Shown: positions 15,500 to 24,701 of the stretch, one piece after another | Layout of the letters: every line of letters starts with the position of its first letter | How positions within the stretch are numbered: the stretch's first letter is position 1 | Origin: RFXV01 sp038150465 | GTDB taxonomy: Bacteria > Bacteroidota > Bacteroidia > Flavobacteriales > Schleiferiaceae | Length of the DNA: 64,000 nucleotides | Assembly: GCA_038150465.1 (NCBI GenBank) | Contig: JAYOTP010000002.1 | Location: 1 to 64,000, forward strand | Direction of reading: 5' to 3' | Translations under genes and position numbers: made by a program | Notes under the pieces: model-generated | Databases searched by the model: none | Told to the model about the DNA's origin: nothing | What the model saw: only the letters and a program-made list of their open reading frames with translations

Positions 15500-18046
15500 A
15501 TGGACGAAAATTTTTCACCCCGCGTCAAGGACGTCATCAGTTTCAGCAAAGAGGAAGCGCTTCGTTTGGGGCATGATGTGATCGGAACCGAACACCTGAT
15601 GCTCGGAATCATCCGTGAAGGAGAGGGAAGTGCGGTTCAGATACTCGAATCGTTGGATGTGGATATGGGGCAGTTCCGGGGCAAGGTCGAAGGTATTTCC
15701 GCTCCCAATTTTCAAAAAGAACCGAGCAACAAACGCAATCTGCCACTGACCCGTCAGGCAGAGAAGGCATTGAAGACCACATTTCTCGAGGCAAAACTCT
15801 ATCAGAGCAATGTCATTCGGACAGCGCATCTGCTCCTCTGCATCCTCAGGAATGACGACGATCCGGTCAGTCGTCTTTTGAACAATGCCGGCGTCGACTA
15901 CGAACAGGTCAAAAGAGCCTATCAACAGAATTTCTCGGATGAAATGCCCGATGGGCCCGTTGGTGAATCTTCTTTTGGGGAGGAGGACGATGAATTTGAA
16001 AAGAGAGAAGGTGGTTCCTATGCGTCCAAAACCAAAAGCGACAAGAAATCCAAAACACCTGTTTTGGAAAACTTTGGCCGGGATCTGACCAAGCTTGCTG
16101 AAGAGAACAAACTCGATCCTGTGGTCGGTCGGGAACAAGAGATCGAACGCGTATCTCAGATCCTTTCACGGAGAAAAAAGAACAACCCATTGCTCATAGG
16201 AGAGCCTGGTGTGGGAAAATCGGCCATCGCTGAGGGACTTGCCTTGAGGATCGTCAAGCGGCAGGTTTCCCGGGTGCTCTTCGACAAGCGGGTCATCACG
16301 CTCGACCTGGCCTCGCTCGTAGCGGGCACCAAGTACAGAGGACAGTTCGAGGAGCGTATGAAAGCGCTCATGAGCGAGCTGGAGAAAAATGACAATGTGA
16401 TCCTCTTCATCGATGAATTGCACACCATCGTCGGCGCCGGCGGAGCGACCGGATCACTCGATGCGAGCAATATGTTCAAGCCAGCTCTTGCCCGTGGAGA
16501 GATCCAATGCATTGGCGCCACGACCCTGGACGAATACAGACAATACATAGAAAAGGACGGCGCACTGGAGCGCCGCTTCCAAAAGGTGATGGTCGAGCCG
16601 ACCACGATCGAAGAAACGGTCCAGATCCTGAACAACATCAAGGAGCGCTACGAGGAGCACCACAATGTGCTCTACACCCCGGATGCCATTGATGCCTGCG
16701 TGCGCCTGACAGATCGCTACATATCCGATCGCTTCTTGCCGGACAAGGCCATTGACGCACTGGACGAAGCTGGATCGCGCGTGCACATTACCTCGATCAA
16801 TGTGCCGCAGCATGTGATCAAACTCGAAGAACAACTCGAACAGGTCCGGGAGGAAAAAGTGAAAGTGGTCAAGAGGCAGCGCTACGAAGAAGCCGCCAAG
16901 CTTCGGGATGACGAGAAGAATCTGGAGAACGAATTGGAGAAGGCCCAAAAGGAATGGGAGTCCGAGGTCAAGAAGAACCGGGAGATCGTGGATGAAGACC
17001 ACGTGTCTGAAGTAGTGGCCATGATGACCGGAATCCCGATAAAGAGGATCGCACAGGACGAGGGCAACAAACTGGCCCACATGGCCGACCAGCTCAAAAC
17101 CAATATCATCGGTCAGGACGAGGCTGTGGAGAAGATCGTCAAGGCGATCCAGCGGAATCGGGCCGGGTTGAAAGATCCGGGTAAGCCGATCGGCAGCTTC
17201 ATCTTCCTGGGCCCCACAGGTGTGGGCAAGACTCAGCTGGCCAAAGAGCTTTCAAAGCTGCTTTTCGATTCAGAAGATGCACTCATACGCATCGACATGA
17301 GCGAATACATGGAGAAGTTCAGTGTATCCCGTCTGGTCGGTGCGCCTCCGGGATATGTCGGTTACGAAGAAGGCGGTCAGTTGACCGAGAAGGTGCGCAG
17401 GAAGCCCTACTCCGTGGTCCTTTTGGACGAGATAGAAAAGGCGCATCCCGATGTATTCAATTTGCTGCTTCAGGCACTGGACGATGGAGTGATGACCGAC
17501 AGCCTGGGTAGACGGGTGGATTTCAAGAACACCACCATCATCATGACTTCGAACATCGGCACGCGTCAGCTCAAGGATTTTGGTACGGGAGTGGGCTTTG
17601 GGACCAAAGCACGGGAAGAGCAGATCGATGAAATGACCAAGGCCGTCATTCAGAGCGCACTGAAAAAATCCTTTGCTCCAGAATTCCTGAACCGGATCGA
17701 CGATGTGGTCTTGTTCAATAGCCTAAAAAAGGAAGATATCCTGCGTATCATCGATATCGAATTGAAGAAACTCTACGCCCGAATCGAGGAGCTGGGCTAC
17801 AAGACGGAGATCAGCGAGGAGGCCAAGGTCTTCCTTGTGGACAAGGGATACGATGAGAAGTTCGGCGCAAGGCCTTTGAGCCGGGCCATTCAGAAGCATG
17901 TAGAGGATCCATTGGCGGATTACATCATCAATGCACAAATAAGCGAAGGTGATACGATCCACATCGAACTGGCGGAAGACGGCGCTTCAGTTCAGGTGCG
18001 TGTTGAGCCATCTTTAGAAGAGGAAGAAAGTCCCAAGAAGGATTGA
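15500..18046 (+). CDS. clpC: ATP-dependent Clp protease ATP-binding subunit ClpC
   Basis: This 848-aa HSP100 unfoldase feeds substrates to ClpP. The N-terminal Clp repeat domain (1-150) precedes the first AAA+ module, with Walker A GEPGVGKS (234-241). The short middle region carries a UVR-like motif (about 450-490, RYEEAAKLRDDEKNLE), which separates ClpC from ClpB with its long coiled coil. The second AAA+ module has Walker A GPTGVGKT (571-578) and ends in a D2-small domain. It is transcribed away from gyrA. Its stop overlaps the TTG start of the next gene, giving a two-gene unit. Confidence 0.95.
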   Translation: MDENFSPRVKDVISFSKEEALRLGHDVIGTEHLMLGIIREGEGSAVQILESLDVDMGQFRGKVEGISAPNFQKEPSNKRNLPLTRQAEKALKTTFLEAKLYQSNVIRTAHLLLCILRNDDDPVSRLLNNAGVDYEQVKRAYQQNFSDEMPDGPVGESSFGEEDDEFEKREGGSYASKTKSDKKSKTPVLENFGRDLTKLAEENKLDPVVGREQEIERVSQILSRRKKNNPLLIGEPGVGKSAIAEGLALRIVKRQVSRVLFDKRVITLDLASLVAGTKYRGQFEERMKALMSELEKNDNVILFIDELHTIVGAGGATGSLDASNMFKPALARGEIQCIGATTLDEYRQYIEKDGALERRFQKVMVEPTTIEETVQILNNIKERYEEHHNVLYTPDAIDACVRLTDRYISDRFLPDKAIDALDEAGSRVHITSINVPQHVIKLEEQLEQVREEKVKVVKRQRYEEAAKLRDDEKNLENELEKAQKEWESEVKKNREIVDEDHVSEVVAMMTGIPIKRIAQDEGNKLAHMADQLKTNIIGQDEAVEKIVKAIQRNRAGLKDPGKPIGSFIFLGPTGVGKTQLAKELSKLLFDSEDALIRIDMSEYMEKFSVSRLVGAPPGYVGYEEGGQLTEKVRRKPYSVVLLDEIEKAHPDVFNLLLQALDDGVMTDSLGRRVDFKNTTIIMTSNIGTRQLKDFGTGVGFGTKAREEQIDEMTKAVIQSALKKSFAPEFLNRIDDVVLFNSLKKEDILRIIDIELKKLYARIEELGYKTEISEEAKVFLVDKGYDEKFGARPLSRAIQKHVEDPLADYIINAQISEGDTIHIELAEDGASVQVRVEPSLEEEESPKKD

Positions 18047-18633
18047 CACCCTACCGGCGACTCACTGACGAAGGTCAGGGCGTTTTTCGTTCCAAGGGAA
18101 GTAAGTTCATCTCCCTGGCGTTTCCCTGTCGGAGTGAGGAGGCGCTGGAACAGAAACTCGAAGAACTCAAGAGGTTGCATCACCAGGCGAGTCATTGGGT
18201 ATTTGCCTATCGCTCCTGTCCGGATCGGCTTGAAGAACGCAGTTCCGATGATGGCGAACCGCGGCACACGGCAGGAACACCTGCTCTGAATGGTCTCAAA
18301 AGCCTTGAATTGTTCGAGTCGGCCGTGGTGGTCGTCCGCTACTACGGGGGATCCAAATTGGGTAAGCCCGGGCTGATCGAAGCCTATAGAACTGCCTCGG
18401 AAGAGGCATTGAAGGCGGCGCCCTTCGAGTGGTATGAAAAGAAAACAGCTATCGACTTGCTGCTCGATTATCCGCAACTGAGCCATGTACAGGCTATTCT
18501 GAACCGACTGGGAATCAAGCCTCTTGCACTTGAAACCACAAGCCGGGTACGGATTCCCCTTGAGCTCACCGAGAAGGAGAAACTCCTTTTGGTCAACGCT
18601 CTAGGCGATGATCAGCGTATTACTTTTGAATGA
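18043..18633 (+). CDS. YigZ/IMPACT family protein
   Basis: This 196-aa protein has the UPF0029/IMPACT N-terminal fold with conserved segments KGSKFIS, DDGEPRHTAGTPAL and VVVRYYGGSKLGKPGLI, and a C-terminal DUF1949-like ferredoxin domain (about 135-196). Family members are linked to translation control and RNA binding, but the bacterial function is poorly defined. The only reasonable start is the TTG at 18043, which overlaps the clpC stop as TTGA. The next gene begins with an ATGA overlap. Confidence 0.85.
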   Translation: MTPYRRLTDEGQGVFRSKGSKFISLAFPCRSEEALEQKLEELKRLHHQASHWVFAYRSCPDRLEERSSDDGEPRHTAGTPALNGLKSLELFESAVVVVRYYGGSKLGKPGLIEAYRTASEEALKAAPFEWYEKKTAIDLLLDYPQLSHVQAILNRLGIKPLALETTSRVRIPLELTEKEKLLLVNALGDDQRITFE

Positions 18634-18650
18634 AGCCTCAATTTGAAGAA

Positions 18651-20459
18651 ATGAAGAACCTACCGATCAATCTTGTCCTCATCTGCCTTTCCGCTTCTCT
18701 CTGTGCTCAAAAAGCCCCTGTGGAAGGCAGCCCTCAGGAAGCCCATTACATCGATGTGATGACAACAAGCCGGGTGACCCATATTCTGGGACGGCGTGAT
18801 TTTGCGACTGAACGCGACCTGACCGAGCAGTTGGCTCATTTCTTTGACCGTTCTGAGCTGGCCCTCATCCCTGCACATACGCGGCATTCTCCCGTGGGCG
18901 CGCATTACAGCTACGAGCGCTGGTGGAAGGGAAAGCGGATCTACAGAGGGCAGATCAAGTGCAATCTGCAGAAAAGCGGACGGATGATCTCCTGGTATCA
19001 CATTCCCTTGCTATTCGAGGAACGCCTCCACTCCTCCCCTTACCTGCCCATGCCTTCTTCTGTTCAGGACCAACAGGCACAGGAATCAGAAGACATTTGG
19101 TTTCCTTCTGCGGACGGTGGCCTGATCGCGGCCCGAAGGCTCTACTTTGCAGATCCATCACTGCATTTACAGGTCGAACTCATCACCGATCCTACGGAAG
19201 AGCATGTGCTGTATGCACAGGATCTGGTTTCGTACGCACAGGTTCAGAATCCAGTGGATACGACCATAGAGGTCATGGTCTTCGAACCAGATCCCCTGAC
19301 CACTGCCAATCAAGTCTATGGTGGGCTTTTTCAGGATCAGAACGACGCTGATATCGGAGCCCTCAACAACCAGCGTGTCAACAGGACAACCAAAGCCTAT
19401 TACGACAATGGCTCCTTCTATATGGAGAATGAGTACGTGCTCCTGGAAGATTTTGAATTACCGGCCAGCACACCCCCTGTTCAGTCCACGGCTCAATTCG
19501 ACTTCACCAGAGGGCAGCAGGATTTCGAATACACCAATGTGCTCTACCATCTGACCACCTACAAGGAGTATATGTTGTTTTTGGGTTTCAGCAGCCTGAT
19601 GGATTATCAGATCGTTGCCGATCCGCATGCCTTTATGGGTCAGGACAACTCTTACTACAGTCCAGGGCAGGGACTCGGTTTTGGCGAAGGCGGTGTGGAC
19701 GATGCCGAAGATGCGGATGTGATCGTCCATGAATACGGTCATGCCATATCGGACGATGCTTCGCCCGCCACCAATGTGGGTACAGAGCGCAGAACCCTGG
19801 ATGAGGCGAATGGAGATTATCTCGCTGCTTCTTACAGCCATTCGCTCAATCCTTTCAACTGGCAGGATGTCTATAGCTGGGACGGGCACAACGTCTTCTG
19901 GGACGGACGCGAAGTGGTGACCTCCAAGAATTACAAGAATGTGAATTTCTCCTGGAGCATCTATGAGCATACCGACCTCTGGTCAGGTTGTCTGATGGAC
20001 ATCTATTTCCAGTCCGGGCGAGGTGTGGCTGACAGAGTGCTTTTGCAGGCCCTGTACGCTCAGGCGCAGAACATGAGCTTTACCGACCTGGCGCTCGAAG
20101 TACTGGCTGCGGATTCAATGATGTACTGGGGGCAGCATGCGATGGACATGTACACCATTTTTGAGAACCGCGGAATCCTCGACATTCCAGACATTGGCGT
20201 CGATCAGGAGCAGGGTGCACAAGTGGTCGTCTACAATTCATCCGGCTTTGCCAATGGAGAATCATTGACTGTCCATTTTGACAGCAGAGGCATCAAAACT
20301 TACGCGCTTTCAGACTTGCAGGGTCGCATTGTACGAAAAGGTCAGTTTTCAACGACAGAATTGTCGCTCTCCGGTGCAGAGCTGAGTGCGGGTATATACA
20401 CCCTGTCCATTCGCTGTTCGGAGGGAAAGAGCAATGTCTTTCGTTTGATCCGCTACTGA
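18651..20459 (+). CDS. Secreted T9SS zinc metalloprotease (gluzincin, M36-like)
   Basis: This 602-aa protease has a signal peptide (MKNLPINLVLICLSASLCAQ) and a long pro-region (about 20-250). The zinc motif HEYGH (HExxH) follows in DVIVHEYGHAISDD. A downstream glutamate in the DEANGDYLA segment fits the third zinc ligand of gluzincins. The last 80 residues resemble a T9SS sorting domain (LSDLQGRIVRKG ... SAGIYTLSIR). I chose the ATG at 18651 because it gives a clean signal peptide; the ATG at 18630 overlaps the previous stop (ATGA) and adds MKPQFEE. It probably degrades extracellular protein. The M36 (fungalysin) label is tentative. Confidence 0.82.
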   Translation: MKNLPINLVLICLSASLCAQKAPVEGSPQEAHYIDVMTTSRVTHILGRRDFATERDLTEQLAHFFDRSELALIPAHTRHSPVGAHYSYERWWKGKRIYRGQIKCNLQKSGRMISWYHIPLLFEERLHSSPYLPMPSSVQDQQAQESEDIWFPSADGGLIAARRLYFADPSLHLQVELITDPTEEHVLYAQDLVSYAQVQNPVDTTIEVMVFEPDPLTTANQVYGGLFQDQNDADIGALNNQRVNRTTKAYYDNGSFYMENEYVLLEDFELPASTPPVQSTAQFDFTRGQQDFEYTNVLYHLTTYKEYMLFLGFSSLMDYQIVADPHAFMGQDNSYYSPGQGLGFGEGGVDDAEDADVIVHEYGHAISDDASPATNVGTERRTLDEANGDYLAASYSHSLNPFNWQDVYSWDGHNVFWDGREVVTSKNYKNVNFSWSIYEHTDLWSGCLMDIYFQSGRGVADRVLLQALYAQAQNMSFTDLALEVLAADSMMYWGQHAMDMYTIFENRGILDIPDIGVDQEQGAQVVVYNSSGFANGESLTVHFDSRGIKTYALSDLQGRIVRKGQFSTTELSLSGAELSAGIYTLSIRCSEGKSNVFRLIRY

Positions 20460-20863
20460 TGATCGCCCGCGGATAATCGTTCGGCCAATTCTTCAGGCAC
20501 CCGGATCGGTCGTCGGCTCAAGCGGTCCATGAACACCAGTTCTACCCGTGCGGTAGCCAGGAGTTTATCCGATTCATTCAACACTTCGTGCTCGAATGAG
20601 ATCCGCGTTCCGGAGAGTTCCTCGATACGCGTTCTGACCTGGAGCAGATCATCGTACAATGCAGGTGATCGATAGGAAATATTAAGATTTCGAACCGGCA
20701 ACATCACACCGTCATTTTCAAGTTTGCGGTAGGATGTTCCGCACATTCTTAAGAATTCAACACGGCCTACCTCGAGCCAGGCGGCGTAAGCTCCATAATA
20801 GGCCACCCCCATTTGATCCGTCTCTGCGTAACGAACGCGAATATTCGTAGAATTTTGATGCAA
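20453..20863 (-). CDS. Acyl-CoA thioesterase, 4-hydroxybenzoyl-CoA thioesterase (YbgC) type
   Basis: This 136-aa hotdog-fold protein starts with the family signature RVRYAETDQMGVAYYGAY, including the Asp that activates water. Glu31-region residues (WLEVGRVEFLR) follow. Length is normal. No ATG is available in frame, so the TTG at 20863 is used. The gene is convergent with the metalloprotease and overlaps it by 7 bp. It probably hydrolyses short-chain acyl-CoA or acyl-ACP; the exact substrate is unknown. Confidence 0.88.
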   Translation of the reverse strand: MHQNSTNIRVRYAETDQMGVAYYGAYAAWLEVGRVEFLRMCGTSYRKLENDGVMLPVRNLNISYRSPALYDDLLQVRTRIEELSGTRISFEHEVLNESDKLLATARVELVFMDRLSRRPIRVPEELAERLSAGDHQ

Positions 20864-21088
20864 TTTAAGTCTGTTTTTCAGCGAGTTATATCGTTAACGT
20901 TGGCTTAACCTTAAAATGAGCCGCACAGAATTTGAGTAAAACAAAATGAAATTGCAAGTGTATTTCGTCTTTTTTCTCAAGATTTATATCCACACATTTG
21001 AATCCGAAATGAGCATTGTTAATAAGGCCTCATCCCACCTCTGCCTGATGTTCATTTTTTAACATTTAAACACTAAACAACGTTTAAG
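20864..21088. other. 225-bp region upstream of dnaA (promoter; weak origin-like features)
   Basis: AT-rich intergenic sequence between the divergent thioesterase gene and dnaA. One DnaA-box-like 9-mer, ATATCCACA (20986-20994), matches TTATCCACA at 8 of 9 positions, and a CGTTAACG palindrome lies near the left end. I see no cluster of boxes or 13-mer array. It surely holds the dnaA promoter, but I cannot call it the replication origin. Confidence 0.4.
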
Positions 21089-22519
21089 ATGGATCGGACT
21101 GCGCAGTCAGTTTGGAAAGGATGCTTGGCCTACATAGAGGACAACATCAATGAGCAGAGTTTCAAGACCTGGTTTCTGCCCATCAAGCCTGTGAAATTGC
21201 AGGAAAAGGTCCTGAGTATTCAGGTGCCCAGCAAGTTCTTCTACGAGTGGCTTGAAGAGCATTACATCCGTCTGCTGAAGTCTGCCATCACCAAAGAGTT
21301 GGGTGCCGATGCGAAGTTGGTCTACAGCATCGTGATGGAGAATGCCTACGATAACGCACGTCCGAGCACCATCAAGCTTCCGAGCAGCCAAAGAGGAAAG
21401 ATCGAGAACCCCAAAATGAATATGCCCATCGAACTCAACAGTCCTTCGGTGCGCAATCCTTTTGTCGTACCTGGCCTCAGGAAGGTTCATGTGGATTCTC
21501 AACTCAATCCGAATTACACCTTCGACAACTTCATCGAGGGCGATTGCAACCGACTGGCGAGAAGTGCGGGATTTGCGGTAGCGAACAAGCCGGGGGGTAC
21601 TTCCTTCAATCCCCTTCTTATTTACGGTGGCGTTGGTCTGGGCAAGACCCACCTCGCACACGGCATCGGTATTTCTGTGAAGGATCAGTATCCCGAGAAG
21701 ACAGTACTGTACGTCACGGCTGAGAAATTCCAGTCTCAATTCATCGAGTCCATCCGCGGGAATACCAAAAACGATTTTGTCCACTTCTATCAAATGATCG
21801 ATGTGCTGATCGTGGACGATGTACACTCGTTTGCAGGAAAAGAAAAGACACAGGATGTCTTCTTTGAGATCTTCAATCACCTGCACCAGAACAGCAAACA
21901 GATCATCCTTACCTCAGACCGTGCTCCGGTGGATCTGCAGGGTATGGAGCAGCGACTGCTCTCCCGTTTCAAGTGGGGACTCAGTGCCGATCTGCAGTTT
22001 CCCGACCTGGAAACAAGGATCGCCATCATCAACAAAAAACTCTACAACGATGGTGTGGACATGCCTGAAGAGGTCATTGAATACCTGGCCTACAGCATCA
22101 ACAGTCATGTACGGGATATAGAAGGTGCCTTGATCTCTTTACTGGCCCAGTCTTCTCTGAATAAGAAGAAGATCACACTCGATCTGGCCCGTCAAATGAT
22201 CAACAAGTTCGTCAAGAACACCACTCGGGAGATCTCCATCGACTACATCCAAAAGGTCGTCTGCGACTACTTCGATATGCCTGTGGAACTGCTCAAGAGC
22301 AAGACCCGAAAGCGGGAGATCGTACAAGCGCGTCAGCTGGCCATGTTCTTTGCCAAACAACTGACCAAGAGCTCTTTGGCCTCCATTGGTGCGCAGTGCG
22401 GGAACAAAGACCACGCAACGGTACTTCATGCGGTGCGCACCGTGAACAATCTGTCTGAGACAGACAAGCGTTTCCGGACCTATGTGGATGATCTGAGGAA
22501 AAAACTCACCATCCATTGA
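21089..22519 (+). CDS. dnaA: Chromosomal replication initiator DnaA
   Basis: This 476-aa protein has the full domain set. Domain I (1-90, WKGCLAYIEDNINEQSFKTWF) is followed by a variable linker. The AAA+ domain has Walker A GGVGLGKT (180-187), Walker B LIVDDVHSF and a sensor region. Domain IV has the DNA-binding signature GNKDHATVLHAV. It binds DnaA boxes and melts the origin. The start follows an AT-rich leader. Its stop overlaps the TTG start of a SUI1-family gene, an unusual partner. Confidence 0.97.
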   Translation: MDRTAQSVWKGCLAYIEDNINEQSFKTWFLPIKPVKLQEKVLSIQVPSKFFYEWLEEHYIRLLKSAITKELGADAKLVYSIVMENAYDNARPSTIKLPSSQRGKIENPKMNMPIELNSPSVRNPFVVPGLRKVHVDSQLNPNYTFDNFIEGDCNRLARSAGFAVANKPGGTSFNPLLIYGGVGLGKTHLAHGIGISVKDQYPEKTVLYVTAEKFQSQFIESIRGNTKNDFVHFYQMIDVLIVDDVHSFAGKEKTQDVFFEIFNHLHQNSKQIILTSDRAPVDLQGMEQRLLSRFKWGLSADLQFPDLETRIAIINKKLYNDGVDMPEEVIEYLAYSINSHVRDIEGALISLLAQSSLNKKKITLDLARQMINKFVKNTTREISIDYIQKVVCDYFDMPVELLKSKTRKREIVQARQLAMFFAKQLTKSSLASIGAQCGNKDHATVLHAVRTVNNLSETDKRFRTYVDDLRKKLTIH

Positions 22520-22875
22520 GTGCTCGAAAAAAGAAAAGAGAAAGGCCCTCGGATGATTCCGGGGGTTTTGTTTTCTCTACCAATCCAGATTTTTCCGTTT
22601 CGTCCTCATTGGATGAGGAGGGACAAAGCTCGGACCGCCAGTATCTGGAAGCACATGTGGAGAAAAAAGGGCGCAATGGCAAACAAGTCGTTTTGATCAA
22701 GGGATTCAGCTGTTCTGCCCTTGAGCTGGCCCAATGGGCCAAGGATCTCAAGCAGCACTGCGGGGTGGGTGGCAGCGCGAAGGGAACAGACATTCTTTTG
22801 CAGGGCGCTGTGCGTGAAAAGGCGACAGAATTTCTGAAGTCCAAAGGACATTCAGTCAAACGCGTAGGAGGCTGA
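22516..22875 (+). CDS. SUI1/YciH-type translation initiation factor-like protein
   Basis: This 119-aa protein matches bacterial eIF1/SUI1 homologues: a basic N-terminus, then GKQVVLIKGF, LKQHCGVGGSAKG and ILLQG before the C-terminal helix (KATEFLKSKGHSVKRVGG). The family is thought to act on start-codon selection or ribosome stability; its bacterial role is not well settled. It starts with TTG at 22516, overlapping the dnaA stop (TTGA). Its stop directly abuts the stop of convergent bshA with no spacer. Confidence 0.88.
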   Translation: MSARKKKRERPSDDSGGFVFSTNPDFSVSSSLDEEGQSSDRQYLEAHVEKKGRNGKQVVLIKGFSCSALELAQWAKDLKQHCGVGGSAKGTDILLQGAVREKATEFLKSKGHSVKRVGG

Positions 22876-24015
22876 TCAAGCTGAAGAAAGGGCGTTCCGG
22901 TAGAGTTCGATATAGCGTTGCCCGATCTTGTCAATACTGAACTTGGAAGCCTGGGCGAATGCAGCTTCCCTGAATTGTTGGTGAACCGAATTCTCAGAGA
23001 GGATCTCCAGGCTGAAACGGACCATAGCATCTACATCTCCAATGTCTGCCAGGTATCCTGTCTTTCCGTGCTGATTGATCTCCGGCAGACCGCCTGCATT
23101 GCTTGATACCACAGGTACACCCGCCGCCATGGCTTCCAGTGCCGCCAGTCCAAAGCTCTCTTTTTCGGAAGGCAGAAGAAACAGGTCGGATACAGCGAGA
23201 ACCCGGCGCACCTCACGTGTCCTTCCCAGAAAAATAAGTCGGTCCACGATGCCCAGTGAGCGGCCCAGATCCTCTGCCTTTTGCCGTTCTGGGCCATCTC
23301 CGATAAGGATCAATTTGGCTGGGATCTTTTGGCTGATACCAAAAAAAGTGTGCACCACATCGTCGATGCGCTTCACCTTTCTGAAGTTCGAAACATGGGT
23401 GACAAGCTTCTCCCCTTTTGGAGCAAGATTGGCCTTCATCTCGCCTTTGTCGTCCGGTTCGGTTTCCAGATCGGTAAAATTGGGAATGACCTCGATGTCC
23501 TTCCGCACAGGGAAGGAGCTGAGCGTTTCCAGGCGAAGGCTTTCCGAGACAGAAGTGACCTTGTCCGAATGATTGATGCTGAAGGTGACTGCGGGTTTGT
23601 ATGAGGGGTTCTTGCCCACCAGCGTGATGTCCGTTCCGTGCAGGGTCGTGATGATGGGGATCTCGACGCCCTTTTCCTTCAATATCTCGCGGGCCATATA
23701 GGCTGCGTAGGCATGCGGGATGGCGTAGTGCACATGCAGCAGTTCAATGCCCTCGTTCAATACGGTGTCGACCATCTTGCTGCTCAATGCCAATTCGTAT
23801 GGCTGGTACTGAAAGAGCGGATAGTCCTCTACATTGACTTCATGATAGTAGATGTTCTCCTTGAGAATGTCCAGGCGGACAGGCTGGTTGTAGGTGATGA
23901 AGTGGACCGTATGTCCGGAAGAGGCCATGAACTTGCCCAATTCGGTTGCCACGACTCCGCTGCCTCCATAGGTGGGATAGCAGACCACGCCAATGCGAAG
24001 GGGTTTTTGGCTCAT
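22876..24015 (-). CDS. bshA: N-acetyl-alpha-D-glucosaminyl L-malate synthase BshA
   Basis: This 379-aa GT4 glycosyltransferase joins UDP-GlcNAc and L-malate, the first step of bacillithiol synthesis. The N-terminus IGVVCYPTYGGSGVVATELG is diagnostic of BshA, with the nucleotide-sugar motif EKESFGLAALEAMAAGVPVV near residue 290. The start at 24015 overlaps the stop of the upstream MORN-type gene (ATGA); the frame is open further upstream without homology. It is the third gene of a coupled leftward operon. Its presence implies that bacillithiol is the organism's low-molecular-weight thiol. Confidence 0.93.
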   Translation of the reverse strand: MSQKPLRIGVVCYPTYGGSGVVATELGKFMASSGHTVHFITYNQPVRLDILKENIYYHEVNVEDYPLFQYQPYELALSSKMVDTVLNEGIELLHVHYAIPHAYAAYMAREILKEKGVEIPIITTLHGTDITLVGKNPSYKPAVTFSINHSDKVTSVSESLRLETLSSFPVRKDIEVIPNFTDLETEPDDKGEMKANLAPKGEKLVTHVSNFRKVKRIDDVVHTFFGISQKIPAKLILIGDGPERQKAEDLGRSLGIVDRLIFLGRTREVRRVLAVSDLFLLPSEKESFGLAALEAMAAGVPVVSSNAGGLPEINQHGKTGYLADIGDVDAMVRFSLEILSENSVHQQFREAAFAQASKFSIDKIGQRYIELYRNALSSA

Positions 24016-24701
24016 CGCTGAACTCCTTTTTTGAAGCGTTCCTTCCGGACGACAGCTCCTTCTTCGTCGTAGTAGAGCCACTTCCCGTTCTTTAGGTCAT
24101 CCACATAGCTTCCTTCGACCACCATGCGGTTCTCCTTGTCGTATTCCAGATAGGCGCCATTTCTCTTGTTGCCTTGGTAGATCGTAGAGCTCTTCATACC
24201 TCCCTCCTCGTGAAAGAAAGCCACCTTTCCTTCTATCGAGCCCAGAACATAGATGTATTCAGAGGCCACTTTTCCATTGGTGTAATACCACATGAATACG
24301 CCGTCCTTTTTTCCGGACACATAGCTTCCGCTCTCGAGCATTTTTCCATTGGTTCCATATTTCTGCTGAAGACCATCGAGTACACCCATTTTCAAAGTTT
24401 GCAGCTTCTTCAATTTTCCGTCCCGCTGATAGAAATACTGCGGACCATTCAAAGTATCCCTGCTGTATTCGCTTCGGCTGAGCAGATTTCCTTTGTTGCT
24501 GAAAGACAAGACATAGCCTTCCTTCAGTCCTCTGTTGTATTGACTCACTGAACGGACCACCCCATTGTCGTGGAATTCGATCCAGGTGCCGTGCGGTCTT
24601 CCCTTTACATCCACTGGCATTACGTTGTCTTCGCTGACCTGGCCCTGGAGGACCGAATGCATGGCCAATGAGAGGATCAAACAGATCAAATGGGTTTTCA
24701 T
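24012..24701 (-). CDS. Secreted MORN-repeat-like (YwqK-type) protein
   Basis: This 229-aa protein has a signal peptide (MKTHLICLILSLAMHSVLQGQ) followed by about eight repeats of the type GxWxxYxxNGxVxxxxxY (for example GTWIEFHDNGVVRSVSQY and GVFMWYYTNGKVASEYIY). These match the MORN/toxin_YwqK repeat. Such proteins are common in Bacteroidota and are often labelled antitoxins, but a secreted protein in a biosynthetic operon gives no support for a toxin-antitoxin role. It is ATGA-coupled to the GH3/beta-lactamase gene upstream and to bshA downstream. Function unknown. Confidence 0.82.
   Translation of the reverse strand: MKTHLICLILSLAMHSVLQGQVSEDNVMPVDVKGRPHGTWIEFHDNGVVRSVSQYNRGLKEGYVLSFSNKGNLLSRSEYSRDTLNGPQYFYQRDGKLKKLQTLKMGVLDGLQQKYGTNGKMLESGSYVSGKKDGVFMWYYTNGKVASEYIYVLGSIEGKVAFFHEEGGMKSSTIYQGNKRNGAYLEYDKENRMVVEGSYVDDLKNGKWLYYDEEGAVVRKERFKKGVQR

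Noticed and set aside
20864..21088. Replication origin next to dnaA
   Set aside because: Only one DnaA-box-like 9-mer (8 of 9 matches) and no AT-rich repeat array were seen. A genome-wide GC-skew plot would decide; without it the call is not supported.
24012..24701. Antitoxin of a toxin-antitoxin pair (YwqK label)
   Set aside because: The protein has a signal peptide and no toxin-like partner; neighbours are a glycosidase fusion and bshA.
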